Assembly: GCA_024704765.1 (NCBI GenBank)
Contig: JAKMXF010000078.1
Location: 1 to 41,454, forward strand
Direction of reading: 5' to 3'
Length of the DNA stretch: 41,454 nucleotides
Source: Oopsacas minuta
Lineage: Eukaryota > Porifera > Hexactinellida > Lyssacinosida > Leucopsacidae
Of this stretch, positions 1-9,880 are shown piece by piece (position 1 is the first letter of the stretch; the number at the start of each line of letters is the position of its first letter). A model generated the notes under the pieces. The model did no database searches and was not told the DNA's origin. It saw only the letters and a list, made by a program, of their open reading frames with translations. Both the position numbers and the translations under genes were made by a program.

Positions 1-95
1 GGGATTACTTTGAATAAATAATATAGTGAATTAGTGTGTATAGTGTTTGTATCATATTCTATGATATCACCCGCAAGACTTATAGAACGCCCTAG
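1..95 (+). mobile_element. mariner 3' end fragment (truncated at window edge)
   Basis: The segment matches the 3' ends at 9292-9427 and, inverted, 17266-17401, including the shared terminal bases that read CTAGGGCGTTC inward from the end. It ends next to TA at 96-97, as expected for a TA-inserting mariner. The coding part is missing and the window opens inside the element. Family membership rests on the match to the 8802 copy, which still encodes a mariner helix-turn-helix region. Confidence 0.75.
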
Positions 96-261
96 TAATT
101 GATGACTATATAGGATGTTTTAATGGTATCTTGTTTCAATTACAAACACAAGTAACTTGGCAACTCATTTGTTATTGTGGAATTGTTACCCATTCTAGTA
201 TGAAGCATATTATTGTGATTCGGATATATTGTATAACATAGGCGTAGGAGTAGGTTTGACA

Positions 262-322
262 GGTCCGGCTTTGGTCGGACCTTTTTTGGGCAGAATTTGC
301 TGGTCCGGCTTTTAGTCGGACC
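262..322. repeat. Two adjacent hairpins with the same stem
   Basis: Positions 262-281 and 302-322 each contain GGTCCG and CGGACC arms around an 8-9 base loop, separated by about 20 bases. The two hairpins are near copies in direct orientation. The function is unknown; subterminal transposase-binding repeats of a hAT element are one possibility, since a hAT transposase remnant starts about 200 bp downstream. The rest of 98-480 shows nothing recognisable. Confidence 0.6.
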
Positions 323-479
323 ATAACTTTCAAATTTGATGAATCTTTACTTCGCACAATTGTATCCCAAGAGTGGAAAAAGTTTTCTAACCCTGTTAAT
401 GGTTTTATATTCTCATTTTCCCAAGTAGTAATACCAATTCTCAGTTACGATACCATCGGCATTACCTAACGAGCCTCAT

Positions 480-2125
480 CAACCAGGAGCATTTACTTTC
501 CTCAAACGCTCTTTTGGGTCGATGAATGTTGTGGAATGGGCAATAATTCAAAGTGTTTTGGGCAGTGGAAATAGATCCATTAGGATGGATCCACTGACTC
601 TATTTTTTGCCATGTCTGTTCCAAATGCGAGGAAAAAGGAGAGTGGAAATCAGGCTCTGGCGAGAAGGTGTTTTTGCACAAAGGAATAGTCAACTGGAAA
701 GACGCTACCGAAGGGTTTCGTCGTCATGACCTCAGTGAGTGCCATCAAGATGCAGTTTTGAAGCTGATTGTTTACCCTAACAGTATACCTGACATTGGAA
801 AACTAATGTCCTGTGTACATGGTCATAACAATCATAAAATAGGATAGTACGTAAAGATAGTTGCTAGACAAAGGATCGAATTTCGTGTGCATGAAGATGT
901 TGAAAGTAATTTCATTCAGCTGTATAAACTTCGCGAGTTAGATAATCCGGGCCTAACTGCTTGGATGAAAAAAAGAACGAATAAGTATCTTAGCCCAGAT
1001 ATGCAAAATGAAATTCTACAGCGGTTATCATTGACTATTATGAGGGCAATTGCCGAAGATATTCACTCTGGGGAAATGTTTAAAATCATGGCTAATGAAT
1101 GTACAGATATTTCAAACAATGATATACTAGCGATTTGGTTCGTTGGGTTGGCATTGACCTAGATGTCCACGAGGAGTTCGTGGGACTATATCAGATTGAT
1201 GACACATCTCCTGACACCATAGTAAAATCCCTGAAAGACTACTTAGTTAAGATGAATATTCAGTTGAACCGATGCAGAGGACAGTGTTTTGATGGTGCTG
1301 CCAATAACGCTGAAAGTAAAAATAGCGTTGCGACACAGATCCTCACTATAGAACCAAGAGCAATTTACACACATTGCTATGGTCATCCACTTAATTTAGA
1401 AATGTGTGATACAATTAAAAGTGCAAGTTAACGAGAGATGCTTTCGATGTTACCAATGAAATCAGTAAATTACTAAAATTCTCATCCAAACGCAATGCAG
1501 TGTTTGATAAACTCAAGGAAGAAATCTCCCCAGATAAACCCGGCTTTAGAGTCCACTGTCCTACGCGCTGGACAGTACGGGCGAAGAGCCTGAAGAGCGT
1601 GGAGAATAATTATTCTGCCCTGTAGGAGCTATGGAATCAATGCCAGATGACAAAATCTATCCTGAAATTAGAGCTCGTGTAATCGGAGTGCTAACGAAAA
1701 TGGAAACCTTTGACTACTTTTTCGGTATCAGTGTTGCTGAGTTGGTTCTTAGCCATGAAGATAATCTATGAACTGCTATGCAGAGTAGTACTATCTCTTT
1801 AGCTGAAGGCCAGCGCACTGCAGAATTTCAGTTGATTTTCCAGCAACGTAGATCTATACTTCAGTCAAATCTATTTCGAAGTATTAGACTATTCACTATG
1901 CACAATCAAGGCGAGGTTTGACCTGCCTGGATATCAATGGCTCAGAGAGTGGAAGATCTGCTCATAAATAGCGTGCGTGGAGAATCGATAGTGATGAGTT
2001 CGCTTCTGTGAAAGGAATTATATGGTGACGATATACCTTAAATACGTTTGGCACCTCAGCTGTCACTACTTTCAGCACGACTTAACAATCATGATAAACT
2101 TTGTTTCAATGATATCGTGATCTAG
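480..2125 (+). pseudogene. hAT transposase remnant, ZMYM1-like (TTF zinc finger plus DUF4371-like region)
   Basis: A decayed transposase-derived gene. Positions ~605-765 read in one frame as a TTF-type zinc finger: CHVC, then WKDATEGFRRHD, then ECHQDAV. Positions 887-1150 and 1141-1431 are two overlapping frames of the hAT core, with motifs such as ANECTDISN and GQCFDGAANN followed by THCYGHPLNL, typical of ZMYM1-like proteins. The frame changes near 1135 and again near 1430, where the frame holding CPTRWTVRAKSLKSV takes over. Further stops follow to about 2100. It is clearly non-functional as it stands. An uncharacterised host ZMYM paralogue is possible, but the decay and repeat-rich context favour a dead hAT copy. 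Confidence 0.8.
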
Positions 2126-2128
2126 ATC

Positions 2129-2391
2129 AGTGCTTCTCAAACTTTTTTATGTCGCGGCCCCAAAGTTTCTCCATCACAATTCCACGGACCCCTACTTGTT
2201 GGTCTCATTTTTAGTAAATATAATTTGTTTTTATTATTGTATTATATCAGTGTTAAGTAGTAAGAGGTATATTGTGATATAATTATAAGATCAATTATAC
2301 TAATGAGAACTGTGTGCTTGTTTCGATTTGACGAGCTTATCTAGCCTCGGTTCGATTGATGAAAGTACCACACGTAGTGGGGATCTGACAT
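2129..2391 (+). mobile_element. Possible non-autonomous hAT 5' end
   Basis: The sequence starting CAGTGCTTCTCAAACTTTTT and continuing to a GC-rich CGCGGCCCC stretch is the classic form of a hAT terminal inverted repeat. No matching end is seen before the N at 2392, so the element is truncated or its other half lies outside this contig. No ORF was found in it. Confidence 0.5.
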
Positions 2392-2392
2392 C

Positions 2393-2549
2393 NTCCATAA
2401 AAGAATTCGCTGTTTAGAGACATTTCAGATTAAAAAAATTTAGTATGTATGCTCTAAGTATATTCTACAACCCATAGAAAAATACATGGTAGAAAATACT
2501 AGGGATATTTACTTTGAGAAGTTTGGTGCAGAACTTATGCCTAACCCTG
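2393..2549. mobile_element. 3' end of a maT/Tc1-like element
   Basis: Positions 2528-2549 carry an end almost identical to the right terminus of the element at 36662-37927 (both read ACTTATGCCTAACCCTG before TA), and TA follows at 2550-2551. The upstream bases to the N at 2392 may be the element's 3' untranslated part. No partner end was seen. The stretch 2552-3021 holds no gene I can support and would be 3' untranslated or intergenic sequence of the alanine aminotransferase gene. Confidence 0.6.
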
Positions 2550-3021
2550 TACAAAGTTATAATATACATTGTCCACAGTTTTGTAATGCATATCCTTATC
2601 TTGACTACAACATTATCACATTCAATATTACTTATTAAATAACTGAGTCCCATTAATATAATTTATCAGATCAGTATACATGGGTATCTGAACAATCAAC
2701 AATAAAAACCATAAAATGTTTCAATAAGGAATATATGATATATTGTGTACTATACAATTATGCACGAATCAAGAAAGGTAAAAGGAAATGCAGCATTGCT
2801 AGAAATATGCACCTGGATTCATTATAAAATAACATACGTTCGGTATGGAGTGTAAAACGGAGGGATAACGATAAGAGATGCTAAATTTGCATATTCTAAG
2901 TGAAATACCAACAATGGATTTGTAAGGTAATTGTAAACTGGTCGAATAATTGTAAGTAAAATTAGAATCAATTAAATCGCAATAATACAATAGGGTAATG
3001 AAGTTAATTCGATAAAATCCT

Positions 3022-3630
3022 CTAAGTGAAATCTTTGATCAACTTTAGGTGAAATTCTTTAAACATGTCAAGACATTTCTTCAATTTTTCTTCAATTGGA
3101 AGGATTGTAATCCTAAAATGCCAAGTTCCTTTCTTTTGTCCAAAACCGCTACCGGGGATGGAGACAATTCCAGTGTTTTCAAGTAGGAGCAAGCAATAAT
3201 ATTCATCAGGATTGCGTATAACAATCTTTTCGTTGTTCTTAACATATTCAATGAAACCTTTTGGCAAAAATATCTTAGGAAATGCATACATACTTCCAGT
3301 TAAGCGATTCATTGTTATCCCATTAAGAGAATTCAATAATTCGTGAACTAATTGAGATTTTCTTCGCAATGCGGAAGAGATTAAATCTTTTTCTTTGGTA
3401 AACGAATCATACGAAGCTTCTCCCTCTTTGGGAGGGTTGACATATGTACTCAATATTAACTGACCGGCAATATTAGGACAAAGCATGGAAGAGAGGATCT
3501 TTGATAAAACCATTCGCGTCTCCTCATCCATCCCAATAATTTCTGCATAACCACCACGAAATCCACATTCACCCATATAACCTTTAGAAATAGAATGAAA
3601 ACTAATGAGTTGTTGTTCAGGAATTTGTTG
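3022..3630 (-). CDS. GPT: Alanine aminotransferase, terminal coding exon
   Basis: Alanine aminotransferase interconverts alanine and 2-oxoglutarate with pyruvate and glutamate using pyridoxal phosphate. This exon opens after a TTGTAG acceptor (AG at 3632-3631) and reads QQIPEQQ, then SFHSISKGYMGECGFRGGY, which contains the lysine that binds PLP in this family. Later motifs are CPNIAGQ, GSMYAFPKI, PGSGFGQKKGTWHFRITILP (the Arg of HFR binds the substrate carboxylate) and a short C-terminal helix before TAG at 3022-3024. That is 202 residues, about the last 40 percent of the family protein. The frame is intact. The ATG at 3576 is internal and not the start. Upstream exons should lie at higher coordinates on this strand but I could not recognise any. 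A foldback transposon begins about 50 bp into the upstream intron. The match by motif order is strong; choice between cytosolic and mitochondrial paralogue is not possible. Confidence 0.93.
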   Translation of the reverse strand, partial: QQIPEQQLISFHSISKGYMGECGFRGGYAEIIGMDEETRMVLSKILSSMLCPNIAGQLILSTYVNPPKEGEASYDSFTKEKDLISSALRRKSQLVHELLNSLNGITMNRLTGSMYAFPKIFLPKGFIEYVKNNEKIVIRNPDEYYCLLLLENTGIVSIPGSGFGQKKGTWHFRITILPIEEKLKKCLDMFKEFHLKLIKDFT

Positions 3631-3680
3631 CTACAAGTGGAAGAAATATATATCTAAAATAGTGAATTGACAAGGAGTTT
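3631..3680 (-). other. Short intron segment before the alanine aminotransferase acceptor
   Basis: Only about 50 bp separate the splice acceptor at 3631-3632 from the foldback element. The strand complementary to the printed one reads a pyrimidine-containing tract ending CTTGTAG. The branch point would have to lie here or inside the transposon. Confidence 0.6.
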
Positions 3681-4108
3681 AAATACCCCTGGACCAATTT
3701 GTCTGAAATTTGATTAGAGCAAGCTACTAACATGTCTTTACTTCCTCGAAAATTCAAAACGATAGCTTATGTAGTTTCTAGCTTATGATGTCACGAATTT
3801 CTTTTTTGGTGTTTGAACAGGGATTTTAACAATATTGAAATTACTAATCGAATTAAACTCGAATAACACGAAAATTATATTGTAAACTTCTATACTTGGC
3901 TTAGAATTGAGATATGGAGAATTCAAAAAATAGAAGTAAACTGAGTTTTGAGTTCTATGTATTAGCGAAAACTGAAATTGAAGCAGACCATGAAAGTTAT
4001 ATGGAACTATGAGGTAGCAAAAATTTTCATTTTGGAAGCTTATTTATTTATGATAAAACATGTATATAGTCAAGATTCTTTGAAAAGAAACTTTCTTTTA
4101 TTTTCCAC

Positions 4109-4921
4109 CTATTCCTTTTGAGATATTCACATTTTTGTGCCGGTGAGGGCTTTCTTGAGATTCAAAATTTCTCTTCTAGTCAGGCGGTTTGCTCAAATAA
4201 TTGTTAGAATGTAGATAAATGCATGAAGATTGGCACACTTGTTCTTTCGAGACACACAGATGATCGGTCCAGACCGTTAGCTTGCGAATTTGTACCGATC
4301 CAGAATGCCTATGAGAAAAGCGGACCAAACTGACCTTCAACTGTCCAGACAGCTGCATCTCTGATTCGAAATTATATTACTTACATCATATTATTTATCC
4401 TGAACGATAACTAGTTTGCATGGGGATATACGATATTCAATACAGTGGCAAGTGGGTACCGAATTCTTTATCATACGATTGAAGAATCTATTGCCTAAAT
4501 TTTACATTTTACAAATGATGAGATAACAAACCTGAACTTACAGGAATATATTATAAGAAGACAAACGATACTGTCGTGTATTCATGTTAAATATGTAATG
4601 AATATGAGGAAAACTTTGGGATCGGAGAAGTCGAAATGGCAGAAAATGGTGTTTAAAGAGAATTTGGAAGGTGGATATGTGTAAAACGATAATCGGTAGT
4701 GGCGTCAAATCACTCAATGGGGTTAGGACAAAATATGAGAACGGAATGTTACAACATTCCTGCGTTCCTAAGGAAGACATCTCAAATTATGGTTGATTCG
4801 ATCGATTTGAAAAGGGTAGCCCCTGGGAATATATCGGCGAACTTGCAGAGCTGCTATCCACAAACGCAAGATGGAATCAAAAATGTATCCGTAAGAAGTA
4901 CAGTCATAGGACAAAAGTATT
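4109..4921. other. Asymmetric segment in the left arm of the foldback
   Basis: About 0.8 kb present between two collinear pieces of the left arm has no counterpart in the right arm, where the corresponding bases are contiguous near 5775-5785. Either a sequence was inserted into the left arm or the right arm lost it. The ends share only a weak CTTTTG-like inverted match, so no transposon family can be named. Short reading frames in it show no known motif. Confidence 0.7.
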
Positions 4922-5407
4922 CGACCACACAAATTTATTGTCATAAATTGTATACTCTTTCCCACTCCTATATATTGTGTAGTCTATATTCGTAGTTGCA
5001 ATCTAGTAATTTACATAGAATAACATATGTTTTTTCACGAATTTCAAAAAAATATTTTCTATTTACACTTTGTGAAGGTGTTAATTATTAATGATCATTA
5101 GATAATCATTGATAATCAAAATATATGATAATTAAAAGCCAATTAAGAATCAATAATTTCTGACTTGAAATTTGAACTCTACGTAGGAGAGTTACCCCAG
5201 ATTACAAGTTTCAATGGTATTGAACAATTCTTGTCAAAGTTATAGAAGAATTTCAATTTGTGACACTTTTGCAAAAAGTGACACAGGTGGCAGGAAAAGT
5301 GTCACTACAAGTAAATCAACTAGGGTTAGGAGGAATAGGTCTAATTAATATTTTTGATTGATATGACTATGCTAACCCAGCTTAAGGTTTTATTGCAGAA
5401 CCATCGC

Positions 5408-5447
5408 CGGTGAACACGGTGGAAAACGTTTTCCACCGTGTTCACCG
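5408..5447. repeat. 40-bp perfect palindrome at the foldback centre
   Basis: Every base from 5408 to 5447 pairs with its mirror partner; the centre is AAAACGTTTT and the flanks read GGTGAACACGG. It lies in the ~200-bp loop (5254-5455) between the two arms. The loop also carries a smaller imperfect inverted pair around 5260-5305 built on GTGACACTTTT. Confidence 0.9.
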
Positions 5448-6207
5448 TGTTTAAGAAATTCTTCTATAACTTTGGCAAAGATTGTTCGATCCCATTGAAA
5501 CTTTCAACCTGGGGTAACTCGCCTACGTAGAATTCAAATATTAAGTCAGAAATGAGTATTCTTTATATGCTTTGAATTACCACATATTTTATTATCAATG
5601 ATTATTTAATAATTACTAATAATTAACACCTTCACAAAGTGTAAATCGAAATATTTTTTGAAATTCTTAAAAAACATATGTTATTCTATGCAAATTACTA
5701 GATTGCAGCTACGAATATAGACTACACAATATATACGAGTGAGAAAGAGTGTACAATCTATGACAATATATTTGTGTGAACAGATGGAAAATAAAAGAAA
5801 GTTTCTTTTCAACGAATCATGACTAATACAGGTTTTATCAAAAATAAATAAGCTTCCAAAATGAAAATTTTTGCTACGTCATAGGTCCAGACAACTTTCA
5901 TGGTTTGTTTCGGTTCCAGCTTTCGCTAACACATAGAACTCAAAACTCAGTTTACTTTTATTTTTTGAATTCTCCATATCTCAATTCTAAGCATAAGTAT
6001 AGAAGTTTATAATTAATTTACGTATTATTCGAGTTTAATTCGATTAGTAATTTCAATATTATCAAAATCCCTGTTCAAACACCAAAAAAATGTATGACGT
6101 CATATTCCAGAAACTACATGAGCGATCGTTTTGAAATTTCAAGGAAGTAAATACATGTAAGTAGCTTGCTCTCCATCAAATTTCAGACAAATTGTTTGTT
6201 GGAGTTT

Positions 6208-7079
6208 GACTTGACATGGAATTACCCATAAATAGTATTTTATTAGATGATGATAATACCAACGAGTAGAAATGAGTGAACTGTGACGGATGGGAAAGAA
6301 GATACCCTATTTCACCCAGTATAATAATAATCACAAATAGGAGGAATCTAATGATTTCTTTACCTGAAAATTGTAATTTAAGGGGAATACTTCAGATAAG
6401 ATTCGGCCCTACAATAACAATGTCTCAATCCGACGATGGTGACAGGCGAGCATATGCTCGAAATGATTCCAAATAAACCTTTGGATAGTCAGTATATTGT
6501 CTTACAGTTAGGAACACTTATAGCGAACCACCACAAGAACAAAATCTTGTTCATATAAAATTATACATCATATCAAGCGAAATACACAATAAATGAATAA
6601 ATATCCTATTGAAATACATATATTGGGACCACAAATTGGATTAATATTCGGAATTGAAATTTTGAAAATATTTATAAGGAAATATTTCAAAGCCTGTTTC
6701 AAGCTTTAATGAATAGCTGATCCCTTTGCAGAATTGTATCTTTTCCAGAATAGATGAACAATAGCTTTTTAAACATAAGACCTAACAGTAAAACATAAAT
6801 TTGGGAACAGGGATACAGTATTAGCTGTTCTAAATTGAAGAAACAGTGCATTTTTGCCTGAAAAAATATATTGCATATTTGACAACATCAAATGTATTAC
6901 ATATCAATATATCAAATTTGAGTATTGTGTAGAAGTATTTGTCTACAGCGCATTTATCTAGTGAATTTATCATTCTTTGATATCTTGCAGAACGTTAAAT
7001 ATTGCATTTTACATATCAAAGTGAATAAATGACTTGATCCATGAATACTTCAATACAAATATCTGAAAAATTTGTAAAG
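6208..7079. other. No gene recognised
   Basis: AT-rich sequence, probably intron or intergenic. A short frame at 6276-6476 has no recognisable motif or splice context. No repeats beyond simple A/T tracts were noticed. Confidence 0.5.
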
Positions 7080-7400
7080 GTTATTTAATTGCCGATGGTC
7101 GATCAAAATTACATATATGGGCGTAGGTGGAGACACTGGAGCTCCTACGTGGCTTTTGGTTAGTAATCTTGGCAATAGTCACTAATATATTAAGACATTC
7201 TAAAAAGCTCGAAATTTAGGAAAGATTTCAATTAGCAGAGTCATGATTGCCCAATAATGCCATGATGAATCTGTATTTGCTCAGAATCGTGATGTCGTGA
7301 TATTTGGCATATTGAGAGGTATCTATGATATAATTTCAAACATCTATCATGTATATTCCGCGAGCAGTGGCTAAAAATGTGATTTTCAAAAATCCAAAAA
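7080..7400 (+). repeat. Dispersed repeat, copy 1 of 3
   Basis: It aligns by eye with 27880-28190, sharing for example TTTGGCATATTGAGAG followed by a TATCATGTATAT-like stretch and AGCAGTGGC/AGCTGTGGC. Part of the same family is seen at 23500-23760. There is no ORF, no RNA polymerase III box that I can see and no clear terminal repeat, so it may be a SINE-like or MITE-like sequence. Confidence 0.55.
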
Positions 7401-8095
7401 TGCGACAATTAAACATAGTTTGTCATGGTGTTTATTTCTTCGAAGAATGGAAATAGCCTCAAGCAAGCAGAAATACCACTGTATGCTAAAAATCGGCTAC
7501 AGGGGTATTCCAGTTTCCTCAAATATTCCTGAATGAATATCAAGTGATCTGGGCATGGTTATACATAAAATATGAAATTTTGCATTATAAAGTTGTCACG
7601 TTATTGAATTAGTACATTAGATTGCATGGATGGCAGGTTTTGACCATATCTAATGATAACTTGGTTGTCATAAGAGATTTAGTAAATATGTCGATCCATG
7701 GTATCTAATATAACTCAAAAGTGATAACTTAATAATTACAAAAAATGTATATTTTATCGAAGAAACATACTTGGATCACTGGATATAAATTCCGAACTGA
7801 AGACCAGCGGACGATCGTTTACCAATGCAAGAAAGTGATTTTTAACATATTGCCATTTTCACGGATCTGATCATTTCGAACTGCGAATAGTTGGAGGACA
7901 TGGCTCGTGTTGATTATTACCTATCAAAAATACAGTTACTCGAGCCAGAATGTACCAATTCGATATCATCGGGATTCTTAAAATAGCTCCCCCAACTACG
8001 AAATTTGTAGACTTGAAGTAATACATGATTTTATCCACAGAGTTATATAGGTTATTCGAAATCCGCTCCTCCTCTCAAATGTTCATACACCTACA
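7401..8095. other. Non-coding or intronic sequence with one weak exon candidate
   Basis: On the minus strand, bases ~7825-7929 are open for about 35 codons between a GATAG acceptor-like and a TTG|GTAAAC donor-like site. The encoded peptide has no motif I know. It could be an internal exon paired with the one at 8096-8233, but this is weak. The rest shows nothing. Confidence 0.25.
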
Positions 8096-8233
8096 TCAAC
8101 AATTTGATGTGACACAGTATATCTCAACGTGGGCGATACGAGACTCAAAGTTGGCGATGAAACAGTCAGGGGTGATAGGAGCATAAACGACTGTTGGGCA
8201 ACGAACGATGGTTTCATTCTCCACATGTTGCTG
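8096..8233 (-). CDS. Possible terminal exon of an unrecognised cysteine-containing protein
   Basis: On the minus strand an ATTTCAG acceptor (AG at 8235-8234) is followed by 45 open codons ending in TGA. The peptide starts QQHVENETIVRCP and ends EIYCVTSNC. The base composition is more GC-balanced than its surroundings and codons such as ATC and GTT recur, which looks coding. The frame is also open upstream through a hydrophobic stretch (8305-8236), but no ATG is present there; the first codons are GTA GTG. No domain was recognised. It may belong to a host gene on the same strand as alanine aminotransferase or be a chance ORF. Confidence 0.35.
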   Translation of the reverse strand, partial: QQHVENETIVRCPTVVYAPITPDCFIANFESRIAHVEIYCVTSNC

Positions 8234-8371
8234 CTGAAATATCTGACCGAAATAATTAAGTGATTGTAATTGTAATAGAAAAACACAAATCCATATAATT
8301 TTCACTACCCTGCTCTATTGGCAATCGCGAAAATGATGATTTAGAAATTTCCATTATCGTCCCTCGTGGAG

Positions 8372-8677
8372 AAGGGTTTCTCAGCCATTGTTGGACTTCC
8401 CACAAAAAGAAGAATAGGCTAAAGATAACCAAATGTGGTCACCTTCGGCTCTTCTTAACAAAATTCAGTCACAATTTGAAGAATCTTGTAACTGGACACC
8501 AGGTTCAACCTTCACATGAAACATATACAAATAAAATTTAAGTATATTATGTCTTTCTATTTGGCATTATAATATAAAAAATATACAAACGAGATGAGCG
8601 AGGGGGACGTGAGGAATGACACAATCATTGAAGGGGGGAGACGACAGAAAAAGGTTGAGAAACGGTGATGTAACACT
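8372..8677. mobile_element. Probable non-autonomous hAT-like element
   Basis: The left end reads GGGTTTCTCAGCCATTGTTGG and the right end, reverse complemented, CACCGTTTCTCAACC. Both match the hAT terminal pattern of a C-rich start followed by TTCTCAACC. No convincing 8-bp duplication was found and the exact outer bases are uncertain. There is no ORF inside. Confidence 0.45.
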
Positions 8678-8801
8678 ATAAGTAAAGATAGTCAATTTTT
8701 ACGTTAAGGAATATATCGTCAGAAATACGCCTAAAACGTCCAGTACTCTTAGATAATTCCATGGTTAGATCCAGTACGGTATATGAATCGATCAATAGTT
8801 A

Positions 8802-9427
8802 TCAGGGCGTTCAATAAGCCTTGCGGGTATGAGATATCTTAGGAATTAGTCAAGTAATATATCTAACTTTCAAATATTATAAGCCCATATAGTTAAACTC
8901 CATATACTGAAAGTTTCAAGTTTCAAGGACAAATTGTGAATTATGAGATAACTACGAGTAGTCAATTCATACACACTGTTCAATTTATGGCTTCAAAGGA
9001 TGATAATTTCAACCTCAAATGGCGTACAAGATTTCCCTCGATCTGGAAGACCGGTATCCGCCACCACTTCAGAGAATATCACACTCATTGAAAGTATGGT
9101 CATGGAAGACAAGTGCATTACTGTCAATCAGTTAAAACAAAGTATGGAGATTTCATCGGAAGCTATTCATACAATTCTGACGACTGAGCTTGGCTACCGA
9201 TCGATTTGTGGGAAATGGGTCCCGCATAAGCTCAGTGAGAATCAAAGGTTGGCACGACTGAATATTGCCAAGAAACTCTTGAAACCTTATNACATGTGGG
9301 TGGAAGGTTAAAACTTTGTGTATCTGCAGGAGGGGATTACTTTGAATAAATAATATAGTGAATTAGTGTGTATAGTGTTTGTATCACATTCTATAATATC
9401 ACGCGCAAGACTTATTGGACGTCCTAG
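8802..9427 (+). mobile_element. mariner element, interior collapsed at an N
   Basis: The ends are TCAGGGCGTTCAATAAG and, inverted, CTAGGACGTCCAATAAG, flanked by TA at 8800-8801 and 9428-9429. About 490 bp of 5' sequence and 136 bp of 3' sequence meet at the N (9291), so about half of a 1.3-kb mariner is missing. Since the N looks like a contig join, the missing middle may be an assembly gap and not a deletion. Related ends occur at 1-95, 17266-17401 and 21492-21619. Confidence 0.85.
9000..9290 (+). pseudogene. mariner transposase N-terminal (helix-turn-helix) part
   Basis: The frame carries PRSGRPVSATTSEN, a second helix-turn-helix stretch around QLKQSMEISSEAIHTIL and then WVPHKLSENQRLARLNIAKKLL, the linker found just before the catalytic domain in mariner transposases. 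The catalytic domain is absent because the frame hits the N at 9291. The first ATG here is internal; the first helices would be encoded upstream in a different, damaged frame. Confidence 0.8.
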
Positions 9428-9429
9428 TA

Positions 9430-9689
9430 TCTAAAAAATCGAGAGAAGACATTATTGTTATTTCTCTTATACCTCTGAAGGTTAGTTGGGGGTCAATGGT
9501 GCAAACTTATTCGTTTGAAAATTGCGAAATTCAGTGGACTTTTTCAATTCACTGAATACTTAATTATTGATGAGTGTCATAAATTCACTACCGTCATCAG
9601 AAGTACTTATTGTTGCAACTTTGTTGCGTATAGTCCACTAATAGTTTTGTTGTTAGTCGTGGTATAACCAAGTCAAGGTTAAATTTGTA
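9430..9689. other. No gene recognised
   Basis: AT-rich sequence between a mariner and a dispersed repeat, with nothing I can support. Confidence 0.5.
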
Positions 9690-9880
9690 AGGGTTCATTT
9701 AGCGGAGCCCCCACCAAATTTTATATAGTGATCTATAATCCTGAGGCCTCTCAATTTTCGGGGTGCCCTCCCCTCAAATTTTATAACTTATCATATATTA
9801 TGGATCGCCCTCTATATTTGAGGGTGCCCCCTCCCCAAATTAAATTTTGTGATTTATTGTTCAGTTTAGTGTTCTATCTG
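9690..9880 (+). repeat. Dispersed CCCCTCC-type repeat, copy 1
   Basis: It shares with 19585-19785 the run TAGTGATCTATAATCCTGAG, then GGCCTCTCAA, a GGGTGCCCCCTCCCC block and GTGATTTATTGTTCAGTTT. Inside each copy there are several sub-repeats of a GGGTGCCCCC-like motif followed by AAATTT. No coding content or terminal inverted repeat is evident. Confidence 0.65.

Larger units (their letters stand above)
3681..6200. mobile_element. Long foldback (inverted-repeat) element in the alanine aminotransferase intron
   Basis: The two halves are reverse complements of each other with scattered mismatches. The left arm is 3694-4108 plus 4922-5253; the right arm is 5456-6197. Matching landmarks include AATTTGTCTGAAATTTGAT (3697 region) against the 6178-6194 region, GAAACTTTCTTTTATTTTCC (4088 region) against 5785-5806, and CTACGTAGG with GTTACCCC (5180-5200) against 5510-5530. 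A candidate direct repeat GGAGTTT flanks the element at 3674-3680 and 6201-6207. No ORF of substance lies inside. It fits a Foldback-type or long-TIR non-autonomous DNA transposon; superfamily unassigned. Confidence 0.85.

Noticed and set aside
4538-4965. Minus-strand frames in the foldback insert, tested as upstream alanine aminotransferase exons
   Set aside because: None of the family motifs (NPGNPTG, PxYPLYSA and similar) could be read in any frame, and the segment lies inside a transposon arm.
8236-8305. Signal-peptide-like start (KIIWICVFLLQLQ) for a small secreted protein
   Set aside because: The frame has no ATG; its first codon is GTG, not expected to start translation in an animal nuclear gene. 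Kept only the downstream exon as a candidate.
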